Assembly: GCF_033118175.1 (NCBI RefSeq)
Contig: NC_083689.1
Location: 26,022,501-26,086,500, forward strand
From: Dama dama
Taxonomy: Eukaryota; Chordata; Mammalia; Artiodactyla; Cervidae
Direction: 5' to 3'
DNA: 64,000 bases
In this document: piece by piece, positions 22,450-33,582 of the stretch
How positions within the stretch are numbered: position 1 is the first letter of the stretch
How the letters are laid out: every line of letters begins with the position of its first letter
The notes under the pieces: model-generated
Told to the model about the DNA's origin: nothing
The model's database searches: none
The model's input: the letters and a program-made list of their open reading frames with translations, nothing else
Program-made: the position numbers and the translations under genes

Positions 22450-23284
22450 GAAAGCGAAGAATAAAGAAGAATAAAGATAAAGAAGAACCTCTTGATGAAA
22501 GTGAAAGAGGAGAGTGAAAAAGTTGGCTTAAAGCTCAACATTCAGAAAACTAAGATCATGGAATCTGATACCATCACTTCATGGCAAATAGATGGGGAAA
22601 CAATGGAAACAGTAACACTTTATTTTGGGGGGGCTCCAAAATCACTGCAGATGGTGACTGCAGCCTTGAAATTAAAAGATACTTGCTCCTTGGAAGAGAA
22701 GTTGTGATCAACCTAGATGGCATATTAAAAAGCAGAGACATAATAAAAATAAATTTTAAAAAAAGACCATTTGTGGTAAAAACAAAAAAAAAAATAAAAA
22801 GCAGAGACATTATTTTGCCAACAAAGATCCATCTAGTCAAAGTGATGGTTTTTCCAGGAGTCATGTATGGATGTGAGACTGGAACTATAAAGAAAGCTGA
22901 GCACCAAAAAATTGATGATTTGAACTGTGATGTTGGAGAAGACTCTTGAGAGTTCCTTGGACTGCAAGGAGATCAAACCAGGCCATCCTAAAAGAAATCA
23001 GTCCTGAATATTCATTGGAAGGACTGATGCTGAAGCTGAAACTCCAATACTTAGGCCACCTGATGTGAAGAACTGACTCATTTGAAAAGACCCTGATGCT
23101 GGGAAGGATTAAAGGCAGGAGGAGAAGGGGACGAAAGAGGATGAGATGGTTGGATGGCATCACTGACTCAATGGACGTGAATTTGAGTAAGCTCAGGGAG
23201 TTAGTGATGGACAGGGAAACCTGGCATGCTGAAGTCCCTGGGGTCGCAAAGAGTCAGACATGACTGAGTGAGTGAACTGAACTA
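22450..23284 (+). mobile_element. BovB LINE, 5'-truncated 3' end
   Basis: Starts inside the BovB ORF2 stretch just after the YADD region (gaaagcgaagaa) and runs to the normal BovB terminus (cgcaaagagtcagacatgac). An 11-bp duplication, atgatcctaca, flanks it at 22439-22449 and 23285-23295. The frame is broken by frameshifts and by a 53-bp insertion at 22742-22794. Confidence 0.93.
22742..22794 (+). mobile_element. 53-bp A-rich micro-insertion with 16-bp target duplication
   Basis: A 53-bp sequence (core aaagaccatttgtggtaaaa, ending in a run of As) interrupts BovB. It is bounded by a perfect 16-bp direct repeat, taaaaagcagagacat, at 22726-22741 and 22795-22810. Long target duplication plus an A tail points to L1-type retroposition of a very short template. 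Source unknown. Confidence 0.75.
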
Positions 23285-23721
23285 ATGATCCTACAATTCC
23301 ACCCCTGGGCATATACCTAGAGAAAGCTATAATTTGAAAAGATACATGCATCCCAGTGTTCATTGCAGCACTATTTACAGTAGCCAGATGTGAAGCAACT
23401 TAAATGTCCAACTTCTGGTTGCCCAGGGGAAGATGAATGAATAAAGAAGATGTGGTATATTTATACAATGAAACATAACTTGGCCATTAAAAAGAATGAA
23501 ATGGCAGAAGACCTAAATAGACATTTCTCCAAAGAAGACACACAGATGGCCGACAGGCACATGAAAAGATGTTCAACATCACTAATTATTAGAGAAATGC
23601 AAATGCAAAGACTACAGTGAGGTATCACCTCATACCAGCCAGAATTGATATCCAAAAAGTTCACAAACAATAAATCTTGGAGAGGGTGTGGAGAGAAGGG
23701 AACCCTCCCTCCCTCACTGTT

Positions 23722-23934
23722 GTGAGTGCATGTTCAGTTGCTTCCGTTGTATCCCACTTTATGTGACCCTATGGACTGTAGCCCTCCAGGCTTCTCTACC
23801 CATAGGATTCTGCAGGCAAGTATACTGGAGTGGGTTGTCATGCCCTCCTCCAGGGATCTAACCCATGTCTCTTGTGTCTCCTGCATTGGTAGACAGGTTC
23901 TTTACCACTAGCACCAGCTGGGAAGCCACCCTTC
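23722..23934 (-). mobile_element. Bov-tA SINE
   Basis: Antisense full-length copy (body from gttcagttgcttccgttgta, reversed head at ctagcaccagctgggaagcc). The target duplication is degenerate. Confidence 0.85.
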
Positions 23935-24319
23935 AATGTTCTTGGGAATGTAAATTGGTGCAGCCACTGTGGAGAACAGTGTGGAGATTCCTTAAAAAAC
24001 TAAAAATAGAGATACCATATGACTCTGCAGTTCTACTCCTGGGCGTATATCTGGAGAAAAACATGATCTGAAAGGATACACGCACCCCAGTGTTCATTGC
24101 AGCATTGTTTACAATAGCCAATACGTGGAAGCAACCTAAATATCCATCAACAGAGGAATGGATAAAGAAGATGTGATACATATATACAATTGAATATTAC
24201 TCAGCCATTAAAAATAATGAAATACTGCCATTTGCAGCTACATGGATGAACCTAGAGATTGTCATACTGAGTGAAGTAAGTCAGACAGAGAAGGAGAAAT
24301 ATCATATGACATCCCTTAT

Positions 24320-24592
24320 GCTGCTGCTGCTAAGTCACATCAGTCGTGTCCGACTCTGTGTGACCCCATAGAAGGCACCACACCAGGCTCCTCTGTCTCT
24401 GGGATGCTCCAGGCAAGAATACTGGAGTATTTTGCCATTTCCTTCTCCAGTGCATGAAAGTGAAAAGTGAAAGTGAAGTCACTTAGTTGTGTCCAACTCT
24501 TCGCAGCCCCATGGACTGTAGCCTACCAGGCTCCTCCATACATGGGATCTTCCAGGCAAGAGTACTGGAGTGGGTTGCCATTGCCTTCTCTG
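24320..24592 (-). mobile_element. Bov-A2 SINE (dimer)
   Basis: Antisense dimer with reversed (GCT)n tail at its left edge. A perfect 12-bp duplication, gacatcccttat, flanks it at 24308-24319 and 24593-24604. Third nesting level: Bov-A2 in L1 in L1. Confidence 0.94.
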
Positions 24593-25314
24593 GACATCCC
24601 TTATATGTGGAATCTAAAAAGAAATGATACACATAAACTTATTTAAAAAACAGAGACTCACAGACTTAGAGAAGGAATTTATGGTTGCCCTGGGGAAGGA
24701 TAGGGGGAAGGGATAGTTAGGGAGTTTGGATGGACATGTATACACTGCTACATTTAAAATGGATAACCAACAAGGACCTACTGTACAGCGCATGCAACTC
24801 TGCTCAATGTTATGTGGCAGCCTGGATGGGAGGGGAGTTTGGGGGAGAATGGATACATGTATGTGTAAGGCTGAGTCCCTTCACTGTTGACCTGAAACTA
24901 TCAAAATATTGTTAATCGGCTATATGCCAATAGAAAATAAAAAAATTTTTTAAAGAATGAAATAATGCCATTTGCAGTAACATTAGTGGACCTAGAGATT
25001 ATCATACGAAGCCAAGTAAGCCATACAGAGAAAGACAAATATCATATAATATCACTTACATGTGGAATCTAAAAAAGTATACAAATGAAATTATTTACAA
25101 AACAGAAAGAGACTCACAGATGTGGAAAAGACAAATTTATGGTTACCAGTGGTTAAAGGGGGCGAGGGGAGGGACAAATTAGGAAGTTGGGATTAACATA
25201 TACACAGTACTACATATATAAAATAGAAAACCAATAAGGACCTATTGTAGAGCACAGGGAAGTATATTCAATATTTTGTAATAACCTATAAGGGAAAAGA
25301 ATCTGAAAAGGATT

Positions 25315-25400
25315 ATATATATATTCTGTGTATATATTGTGTACTTTTATATACTTTGTATATACTGTATACACAGTATATACTGTGTACTTTTCTGTGC
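25315..25400. repeat. TA-rich low-complexity tract with palindromes
   Basis: Alternating TATA/TGTA repeats at the end of the L1 3'UTR, including the self-complementary tatactgtatacacagtata region around 25360-25380. Likely grown from the L1 3'UTR. Confidence 0.7.
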
Positions 25401-25460
25401 TGTATACCTAAAACTAACATGTCATTGTAAATAACTATACTTCAACTTTTTAAAAAGTTA

Positions 25461-26003
25461 TAAAAGTAACCACTAGAAAGACTAAACATTAGTGCTGTGG
25501 GGGAAGGAATGTAAAGTGGTATATAAGGCTTACTTAATTTAATCCATCAATTATAGACTAAATAAATATCTTCATAAAATTTCCAAAAAATTAACTGAGT
25601 TAGGAAATTAAGGAATCTACTGTTTGACTCAGACTTAAATTTAAATTCATGTTTTAATTCAGTAAATCCTATAAACTTTCTCTTCAACTTTAGAGTGCTT
25701 GAATCTCAACTCTACCATTACTTTTCTCTATGTTTTTTAAATAAGTTATCCAGCCTCTCTGAATTTAAGTTTCATTGTTTTACAAATGGGAATAATATAA
25801 TCTGCTTTGCTGGTTCTTGTGAATATTAAATAAGCAAATGTTTTAAAACCAAATATATAGTGTCTGGAGTGAAGTAAGCACTTCCTAAATGCTTTATATT
25901 GCTAATATCTATGAAATATGTCAATATTGAGACTGTTTGCCTTTGAAATAAAACAATCTATAGGTTTACTACCTGAAAAAATTATGTAATATCTGTTTTT
26001 CAG
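25461..26003. other. Intron sequence before the MEIKIN penultimate exon
   Basis: AT-rich unique DNA. Its last bases (tctgtttttcag) form a good 3' splice site at 26003. A MIR-like stretch may lie around 25690-25880. Confidence 0.45.
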
Positions 26004-26124
26004 GTTCCTTCAAATGCATCAGAAATATGTTATATTATTAAAGCATCACCAGGAACTAGACAAGTGGAAAGTAAAGGAATTATTGTAAAGAAGAAATATT
26101 CTCTTCCTAAAGATATACCTCAAG
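26004..26124 (+). CDS. MEIKIN: MEIKIN penultimate coding exon (inferred)
   Basis: A 121-nt exon candidate between a polypyrimidine/cag acceptor (26001-26003) and an AAG|GTACTA donor (26125). Only one forward frame is open across it: 40 codons from VPSNASEICYII to KYSLPKDIPQ plus one base, so it leaves in phase 1. The frame would stop 13 bases into the intron, and the other two frames have stops. The charged, lysine-rich sequence has no catalytic motif. MEIKIN is a meiosis-specific kinetochore protein that binds CENP-C through its C-terminal region, recruits PLK1, and promotes mono-orientation and cohesion protection in meiosis I. The identity rests on exon structure, phase match with 35128, and position just upstream of FNIP1 on the same strand, as in human. 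The protein match itself could not be searched. Confidence 0.6.
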
Positions 26125-26914
26125 GTACTAAAGTATGAATGCAGAATCTACTTTTTGAAAGATACAAAAGATTTTTTTCATTGTAAATTCCTTATGTACC
26201 CAGGAATTAGTTATAAGTTGTATTCTGGGAGTTCTTCTATGAAGTAGAAATGGTAAAATTATAAAAAGTTTTCAGAATCTGAGTATAATAGGTTTTTGAA
26301 AGTCTATTACTGTCATCTCTTAAAAAATTAGGTTATGCCATTGATTTAAAGTGTATTTATCTAGTATCCTTCCTCTTATAATTATCTAAAATTTAGTGAT
26401 GTTGGGTCTCATAGATATTTCATTTTTAAATATATGGAGATATTTTTGCATTCACTTAGCATTAGTTGAGCACTTGCTCTGGGAAAGGCACCTCATTATA
26501 TCTTCTTTATTTCTCACTATTACTTTATGATAACAGGATATATACTTAAAAAAATATATTAAGAATCTGAGACTTAAAGTAGTATGAAATTTTTCCAAGA
26601 TCACACTGCTACCAAGTAATGGTGAGGAATTCAATCTCTCAAGGTTTCTACGCTCCAAATTTAGATTTTTCTGTACTTCCCTCACTGCATATCAGACAGA
26701 ATGTCTAATTACTCAATGAAGCTTGGGAACCTTTGAAAGATAAGCAAGCAGTGAAGAAACTGAAATTTAATAGGTTATGTATAACTTGATCCTTGCCCCG
26801 GTTTCCTCCACAGAACATGCCCAGAGCACTTTTGAAGTCCACAGAGATCTTTTTCATTAAGTTCCTTGACTACTTAATTTAATGATGCTCATTTGACACT
26901 TAATAATATACTAC
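26125..26914. other. Start of the MEIKIN last intron
   Basis: Unique AT-rich intron apart from the MIR at 26450-26670. No further exon seen. The intron would run from 26125 to 35127, about 9 kb. Confidence 0.5.
26450..26670 (+). mobile_element. MIR SINE, old
   Basis: Degenerate but ordered MIR wording: ttagttgagcacttgctctg, later aagatcacactgctaccaag and ggtgaggaattcaatctctc. Confidence 0.65.
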
Positions 26915-27085
26915 GGGGCTTCCCTGGTGACTCAGATGGTGAAGAATCTGCCTGTAGTGCAGAAGACCTGGGTTCAATTCCTGGGTTGGGAAGATCCCCC
27001 GGTGAAGGGAATGGCTACCCAGTCCAGTATTCTTCCCTGGAGAATTCCATAGACTGAGGAGCCTGGCAGTCTACCTGACATAATT
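26915..27085 (+). mobile_element. Bov-tA SINE
   Basis: Sense copy from ggggcttccctggtgactca to ggagcctggcagtctacctg; the 3' end of the Bov-A body is missing. Confidence 0.88.
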
Positions 27086-27206
27086 CATAATGCTAACTTT
27101 TTATATTCTTTGGGTTATGAAGTTTTAAATGAAGAAATCACATAATAGACTTCTTTCTATCTCAGTCTCTGATAACTTCAGCATAGTGGTAGGGAATGGT
27201 AGGCGC

Positions 27207-27606
27207 TGTATCAATCAGGGTTCTACCAAAGAAACAGAACAAGTGGTATATACAGAGAGACACATATATGTATAGGTATATAAAAAGATTTATTTTAGAG
27301 AATTGACTTATGCAATTGGAAGGTCTGATTGCAACCTGTAGGGCAGGCTAAAAACTCTTGGGCAGGAGCCAATGATACAGTAAGTCCTCAGGAGGAATTT
27401 TTCTTCAGAGAAACTTCAGTTTTGTTCTTAAGGTCTTTCAGTTGATTGTATGAGGCCTACCCACATTATCAAGGATAATCTCCTTTACTTTAAGTTATTT
27501 ATCACATATGTTAACCATAATACCTTTGTAGGAGCACCAAGATTAGTATTTAATTTAATTAGGTAATGTTACCTAGCCAAGTTGATGCATACAACTTACA
27601 ATCACA
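27207..27606 (-). mobile_element. Retroviral LTR, antisense, probably of the adjoining ERV-L
   Basis: On the minus strand this reads TG...CA (tgtgattgtaag to ctgattgataca) with an AATAAA-type signal about 80 bp before the end (reversed near 27287). It abuts the antisense ERV-L internal region, in the place a 3' LTR would take. An ERV-L LTR (MLT2-like) is inferred from this position; the family was not verified. Confidence 0.6.
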
Positions 27607-28095
27607 GTCCACTCCATGTCAACTATGCATTCATACATATCTCCTTAAACCATATTTAATGTCTAAATAAAGACAATAACAAAGTAATACTTCTGCCCAA
27701 CATACTACAGCTACCCTACATAAAACTGAAAATGTGATCACTCCTTCCCCATAAGAGGATAAAGTCCTTGGGTGATGTTTGTTTTTCTCCTTGATATCCT
27801 GTAACTTGGGTATAACTATGATATAAAGTTAACTGTTATTAATACAACTTATGTTACATGATACAGGCATGAAAGAGGGAATAAAACAAAGATACTTGCT
27901 TAACTAGTCATGTGGTCATAACAGGTACTTACAACCACCTTCTTCCACTACCTCTACCATCAGCAGCCACCTCAACTGGTTGCGGTTCTTTTACTGGTCA
28001 GGTGACACAGCCGTCATTTCTGAAGGGCCTGTGCCATCAGTAGTCCCACTTAGACTGGGTTATTATAGTTTTCCATTGACCTTCATGATGGGGCT

Positions 28096-28242
28096 TCTCT
28101 ATCTGTGGGATTCTCCTGGCAAGAATACTGGAGTAGGTTGCCATTTCCTTCTCCAGGGGAACTTCCCAACCCAGGAGTTGAACCCAGGTCTCTCCCGCAT
28201 TGCAGGCAGATGCTTTACTGACTGAGCTACACCAGGAAGCCC
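28096..28242 (-). mobile_element. Bov-tA SINE, partial
   Basis: Antisense copy with reversed head (ggagttgaacccaggtctct) but only the inner half of the Bov-A body. Inserted in the ERV dUTPase region. Confidence 0.87.
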
Positions 28243-29057
28243 AGAGATGCTCTAAATGATCTCCTGTATTCCAGATATCCTCTTCCTTACCTCTATCATG
28301 ACACAGTAGTCTGATTTCCCCTTGGTTGTCAGGATCAATCACCCCAGCCAGCACAAAGAGGTTCCTTCTTTGCCTGTTGACTCAGAGGTGTGAGAAGCCC
28401 AACGTGGCTAGGTGGCTGTCTTAATTTCCAGTTCAATAGAATCATTGTTGTGACTCCTGGTAACAGCATTTCTTCCTTTTGAACTAAGACATCTAGACCT
28501 GTAGAGCATAAAGTCATGGCCACAGGAGGCAAAAATTCTAGTGCGTCACCAGGGGTAGTATTGAATGGTCTCACTTCCATTTCTACCACTTGATTCCTGG
28601 GCCTGTGATCACGGTTATGGAGAAACAGTACCACCATATATTGGATGCTGAGTCAGAACATACACAACCTTAGGCAGAACCTTCCCCCACTTCTGCAGGT
28701 TGATGCTATAATGAATCTTCCAAAGGCATTTCTACCATTTTGTCAAGCCAGCTGCTTCAGAGTGGTGGGGAACATGATAAGACCAGTGAATTCCAAAAGC
28801 TTGGGCCTATTGCCAAATTATTTTTTCTGTGAAGTGAGTTGTGTGATCAGAAACAATGTTTTGGGATAATATGATGGTTTATAAGGCTTTCTGTAAATCC
28901 TTGGTTGGCGAGTTTTGGCAGAAGCATTATGTACAGGGAAGGCAAATCCATATTCAGAATAATTGTCTATTCCAGTAAGAATAAAATGTTTCCCCATTCA
29001 TGATGGAAGTGGACCAATGTACTCAACCCACCAGGTAGCTCGCTGACCACTCCAGGG

Positions 29058-29157
29058 AAAGTAAAAGTTGCTCAGTTGTGTCTGTTCTTTATGGAATTCT
29101 CCAGGCCAGAATACTGGAGTGGGTAGCCTTTCCCTTCTCTAGGGGATCTTCACTAGG
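29058..29157 (-). mobile_element. Bov-tA SINE, internally deleted fragment
   Basis: Antisense body pieces gttgctcagttgtgtctgtt and ggccagaatactggagtggg, with the segment between them lost and no tRNA head. Confidence 0.75.
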
Positions 29158-29555
29158 TGTTGGTCTTTGTTGCTGACAGATTGGGTACTCAGCAGTGGCT
29201 GTAGCCAGGCTGACTTTGGTGAGTGGAAATCTGTTTTGCTGAGATCATGCATAATCTCTATCCCTGTCACCATGGCCACTTTGTCCATTGGCTTATTGGG
29301 TGATGACAGGGGTGGCTGGGGAAAGAAGCTAACTGGTATCCACATAACAGTTAATCTTATCCACTTGATTATGAAAATTGTCCTCTGCTTAGGTAATCTT
29401 TGGTGAGTGTTCACATGGGATACTGATATCATCATGTTTTTTTGCTCATTCAGAGAGTTCTAGCCTCATACCTCTTCTCATATTTTCTTGTTATCAATTT
29501 TCAAATCATGTATTCTCCAAGTACCTGACTACCAAGCCAAATTATTGGTCACAGT

Positions 29556-29764
29556 CAATGAAAGTGAAAGTGTTAGTCACTCAGTCATGTCCAATTCTTT
29601 GCGACCCCATGGAATGTAGCCCCACCAGGCTCCTCTGTTCATGGCATTCTCCAGGCAAGAATACTGGAGTGGGTAGGCATTACCTTCTCCAGGAGATCTT
29701 CCCGACCTAGGGATAAAACCCAGGTCTCCTGCATTGCAAGCACCTTCTTTACCATCTGAGCCAC
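29556..29764 (-). mobile_element. Bov-tA SINE
   Basis: Antisense full-length copy (gttagtcactcagtcatgtc to accatctgagccacc) inserted in the ERV-L interior. Confidence 0.9.
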
Positions 29765-30715
29765 CTTGTATATAATCACACATCTGGCCATTTCTTCCAA
29801 TAAAGTGAACAACCAAATTCAGTCCTTGAAGTTCTGCCCACTTGAAGGATATTCCTTCACCAGTTTCCTCCAGGGATGTCCTAGAAAGAAGCTATAGGTG
29901 TTAAAGCTGTCCACTTTCAGGTGGTGTCTGCATATCATGGAAAGCCATCTGCAGATGAAGCCTGAGCTTTCTTTTCCTCAGTTACCTGACCAGAACTCCC
30001 CATGATACCATTAAAGCAAGCAGGGAAAGAAGATAAAGTATCAGGAATAGTGGACATGGGCATGTGGCTCACTTCCTCATATAACTTACTTTTGCCTTCA
30101 GGGCCTGCTTGAGCCCAATCTCATAAACCTGTTTCTATTTGCTAACAGCGTGCTGCTCTTCACAGCCAACTTTATGGCTTGGTGCATCAGACAACACACA
30201 ATTCATGGTGGGCAGCTCAGCTCTCATTTTAACTTGGTGGTCCATGGTTAAGTGTTTGATCTCTACTGAAACTCAGTAGCAGAGCATAAACTATTTCTCA
30301 AAAAGAGAGTGATTACCCACGGAGGATGGCAGCACTCTGTTGAAAAATCCTCAGGGCCTGTACTGTGATTATTCATCTGCAAGCCCCAAACAGCTTCTCT
30401 TTTTGCCACTGCCACTTCAAGCACCATTCAATCTGCTGGACCATTATGTCACAAGCAGTATAGTATCCTGGACCTTTTTCAGACTCTTCTCTTTTTTCTG
30501 AGACCTCCTCAAAACCAGCAACTTTTTAGGTCACTTAGTAAGTAGGCTGGAGTTGTACACACAAATGAGGGATATGTTGACTCCAAAATCTAAAATGACC
30601 CTCTACGTATTGTGTCTGGTTTTTAGTTGTTGGAGGGTCCAGATGCAACAATTTATCCTTTACCTTGTAAGGCAGATCTCTCATACCACTGGACCCCTAG
30701 AAGTTTCACCGAAAT

Positions 30716-31275
30716 GGAAAGAAACCCAGCAATTCCATTTCCCTGGGCCCTAGAGACCCAGCAGTTCTATTCCGAGGAATATATCCACTGTAATGTGTAC
30801 ATATATTCCTCATAAGACATATACTAGAATGTTCATAGCAGCACTATTGGTAACAGCTTCAAACCAGAAACTATTTGAATATGCCCATCAACAGTAGAAT
30901 GGATAAATAAACTGTGGTATAGTCATTGATTAGAGAGCTATATAGTACTGAGAATCAACAGTATACAGTTACTTGCAAGAGTATAGATGAGTCCCACATA
31001 AGAAGCCAAACACAATAGAGTACATTGAATATTACTTATATTTAGTACAAAACTAGGCAAAACTAAACTCTGATGGAAACCACTATGGTGGATGTCCTTG
31101 TTGGGGAGCTGGTATTAACTGGAAAGAGTTATAAGAGGGAATTCTAGGGTCCTGGTAGTGTTCCGTTTCATTATCCAGATGGTAGTTACATGGATGTGTT
31201 GTTTCTGAAGGCCCAAGAAGCTGTATAGTACTTTTCTGTGTGTATGTAAATTGATAAAAATTGATAAATTGATAT
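30716..31275 (+). mobile_element. Old L1 3'UTR fragment
   Basis: Sense L1-like 3' end wording: attccgaggaatatatccac, then ttcatagcagcactattggt and catcaacagtagaatggata. Older and more diverged than the L1 copies at 21-25 kb. Confidence 0.65.
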
Positions 31276-31904
31276 CATTAAATTGATAAAAATAAAAATA
31301 AACCCTTAACTTGATCTTTTTGGCCTGTCATTATAATTCATCAGGTAATGTCATAGTTCTGGGTTTAATTATGCAACAAACCAAAACTAAATTGTGTCTA
31401 GGAGGTTCTTTCTAGTGTTAAGACCAAATTTTTTAGTTTAATTCAGAGAGTCCCCCTGATGCATACTGAACCAGTTGTGCCACCTCCTGGCTTCTTTCTA
31501 GGCTCTCATCTCATATAGCAGCCTCCATATTTAAGTAATTCCCTTTCAACCTCTGGGCATTTGTCTCTGTCTTTCCTTTTGTAAAAATAGCAAAGCCCCA
31601 AGCTAACTGTGAGCATGTTATTTTAAACACGCAGCAGCCTATTTTTAGTCCTGGCATTTAACAGTTTAGCTAGTTTGGCAGTAATCTAATCAGAGACAGA
31701 GTGAAGCTCACTTTTGATGGTCTAGGACCCCTGTTCAGTATGCTGCTTGTTCATTTATAACTGGTATTATGCTGATTAAAGAAAAATTTGGTGAAAGTAA
31801 ACCACGAGTCCAAAAGTGATATTGTTGAAGAGATGGTGTGGGTAAGTAGAGATCTGAGAATGGTTACAGACAGACAGATAGAAGAGGCCTTATAAAACAT
31901 CCAG
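31276..31904. other. Intron interval without recognised feature
   Basis: Unique-looking MEIKIN intron DNA; could include further worn retroviral sequence around 31440-31650. No exon seen. Confidence 0.4.
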
Positions 31905-32065
31905 TCCAAGGTTTCTCATTGTGTGGTCCTCAGACTACCTGTACCAGAATCACTGTAGACCTGATAAATTATAATCTCTAGAGATATGGCACAAGTATCT
32001 ACAATTTGATGAGTTTTCTATGTGATCCCAATAAGCACTAAAATTTGAGAACTATACAATAATCT
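31905..32065 (+). mobile_element. MER5A-like DNA transposon remnant
   Basis: Ends and order resemble MER5A: ccaaggtttctcattgtgtg at the left and taaaatttgagaactata at the right, with agaatcactgtagacc between. About 160 bp, non-autonomous hAT type. Confidence 0.6.
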
Positions 32066-32084
32066 AGTTTGTTTTACTCATTCT

Positions 32085-32190
32085 GCATACAACAAAAACG
32101 ACCTGGCTATATTGATAAGTAACTTGTCCAAGGTCACACAGGTAGTTACTGGCAGAATCGGAACTAGAACTTAGCTTTCCTGGTTCTTGC
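32085..32190 (+). mobile_element. MIR SINE, old fragment
   Basis: Contains the MIR core phrase taacttgtccaaggtcacac followed by ggtagttactggcagaatcg. Confidence 0.65.
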
Positions 32191-32197
32191 TAAGTTT

Positions 32198-32990
32198 GAC
32201 TGTTGTTGTTCAGTAGCTAAGTTATGTCCGATTCTTTGTGACCTCATGGACTGCAGTACGCCAGGCTTCCCTGTCTTTCATTATCTCCCAGAGTTTGCTC
32301 AAACTCATGTCCATTGAGTCAGTGATTCCATCCAATCATCTCACCCTCTGTCACCACCTTCTCCTCCTGCCCTCAGTGTTTCCCAGCACCAGAGTCTTTT
32401 CCAGTGAGATTGCTCTTTGAATCATGGGCCAGAGTATTGGAACTTCAGCTTCTGCATCAGTCCTTCCAATGAGTATTCAGGGTTGATTTCCTTTAGGATT
32501 GACTGGTTTGATCTTCTTGCTGTGCAAGGGATTCTCAAGAGTTCTCCAGCACCACAATTTGAAAGCATCAATTCTTCGGTGCTCAGTCTTCATTATGGTC
32601 CAACTCTCACATCCATTCATGACTACTGGGAAAACCATAGCTTTGACTACATGGACCTTTGTTGGCAAAGTGATGTCTGTGCTTTTTAATTTGCTGTATA
32701 GCTTTTTTCCAAGCTTTTCTTCCAAGGAGCAAGCATCTTTTAATTTCATGGCTGCAGTCACCATTTGCAGTGATTTCGGGGCCCAAGAAAATAAAATCTG
32801 TCACTGTTTTAACTTTCTCCCCATCTATTTGCCATGAATATGGAGTTTTAAGCCAGATTTTTCACTCTCCTCTTTCACTTTCATCAAGAGGCTCTTTAGT
32901 TCCTCTTCACTGTCTGCCTTTAGCATGGTATCATCTGCATATCTGAGATTATTGATATTTGACTGGGTAGCTGTCATATAGGGAATGTAA
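32198..32990 (-). mobile_element. BovB LINE 3' end, antisense
   Basis: Reverse complement of the last about 790 bp of BovB. The minus-strand frame at 32477-32764 carries part of the usual C-terminal coding sequence (MVFPVVMNGCESWTIMK). It starts just after the YADD region. No target duplication found. Confidence 0.9.
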
Positions 32991-33395
32991 GAGTAGATAG
33001 GGCTCTGAGTTTCTCAGCTCATCCAAACAGAGCAGTCTTGCTTCTCTTTGCATTACACATTGGATTTCTATATTCTATTTAAACAGAGACTTAAAATTTT
33101 TTTTTAACCAATAAGAAGAACCAGCCAATCATTGCTTTATACTTCTTACAGTTACAGCAATGGAGGTCTAAGTTATTGGTACTTTAATTCAGCCAACAAG
33201 CATGCATTAGGCATTGTATTATTAGCTAGGGATATGAATACAGCTGTTGTCCTCCAGGGCTTACAGATTCGTCATGAGGTAGACTTCATAGTCTTCTCTC
33301 TAAGGTGATAAGTTAGAAGTGGAGCAAAGCATCCTAGGAGCCCAGGAGAGGATGGTTTTAACTTTGAAGTGTCAGGGAAGACTTCCAAGGTAACA
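32991..33395. other. Intron interval with possible MIR-like remnant
   Basis: The stretch 33185-33300 (caagcatgcattaggcattg, then tgtcctccagggcttacaga) resembles an old mammalian repeat. Otherwise nothing recognised. Confidence 0.4.
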
Positions 33396-33582
33396 GTACC
33401 TTTTGGAAAATCAAACAAAACCTGTAGCTATCCTTAGATTTTGAGATTTCTATTTTCTTCAGAAGAGATGATAAATGATATGTTAAAAATTTATATCTTA
33501 AGCTAGTATAGTAACAGCTTTTACCTGGATATATATCTTAAGTGAGAGTTTGAGTCTTTAGATAATAGTAGCAGGCAGAAGT
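33396..33582 (+). repeat. Left arm of a large inverted repeat
   Basis: About 187 bp, from gtaccttttggaaaatcaaa to about ggcagaagt, whose reverse complement recurs at 34441-34631. By eye the arms are roughly 85-90 percent identical with a few short gaps, best at the outer edge (the first 28 bases match exactly). The loop is about 858 bp. Both arms lie in the MEIKIN last intron, so the transcript could fold into a long hairpin. Confidence 0.85.

Larger units (their letters stand above)
23503..24951 (+). mobile_element. L1 LINE inserted into L1 (5'-truncated)
   Basis: Starts in the ORF2 C-terminal region (ggcagaagacctaaatagac) and ends in an A/T-rich tail near 24951. A 12-bp duplication, aaagaatgaaat, lies at 23491-23502 and 24952-24963, and the older L1 3'UTR continues exactly at the second copy. 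Itself interrupted by a Bov-tA (23722-23934) and a Bov-A2 (24320-24592). Confidence 0.9.
21538..25460 (+). mobile_element. L1 LINE, sense, 3' part of ORF2 and 3'UTR, host of nested insertions
   Basis: Sense L1 beginning in the ORF2 C-terminal region (gggaaaactggacaactaca) and ending in the 3'UTR near 25460. It is split by a Bov-A2 (22078-22349), a BovB (22450-23284) and a second L1 (23503-24951). The three flanking duplications show that the host sequence reads through when each is removed. Confidence 0.88.
27607..30715 (-). mobile_element. Endogenous retrovirus relic, ERV-L type pol, antisense
   Basis: Old, heavily broken proviral interior on the minus strand. Pieces in order from right to left are an RNase H-like part (about 30715-29770), an integrase part (about 29500-28650) and a dUTPase-like part (about 28640-28040, motif AGVIDPDNQGEI). 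A dUTPase after integrase is characteristic of ERV-L. Many stops and frameshifts are present and three Bov-tA copies (28096, 29058, 29556) interrupt it. Nothing here can encode a working protein. The right end is cut by an old L1 fragment at about 30716. Confidence 0.7.
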
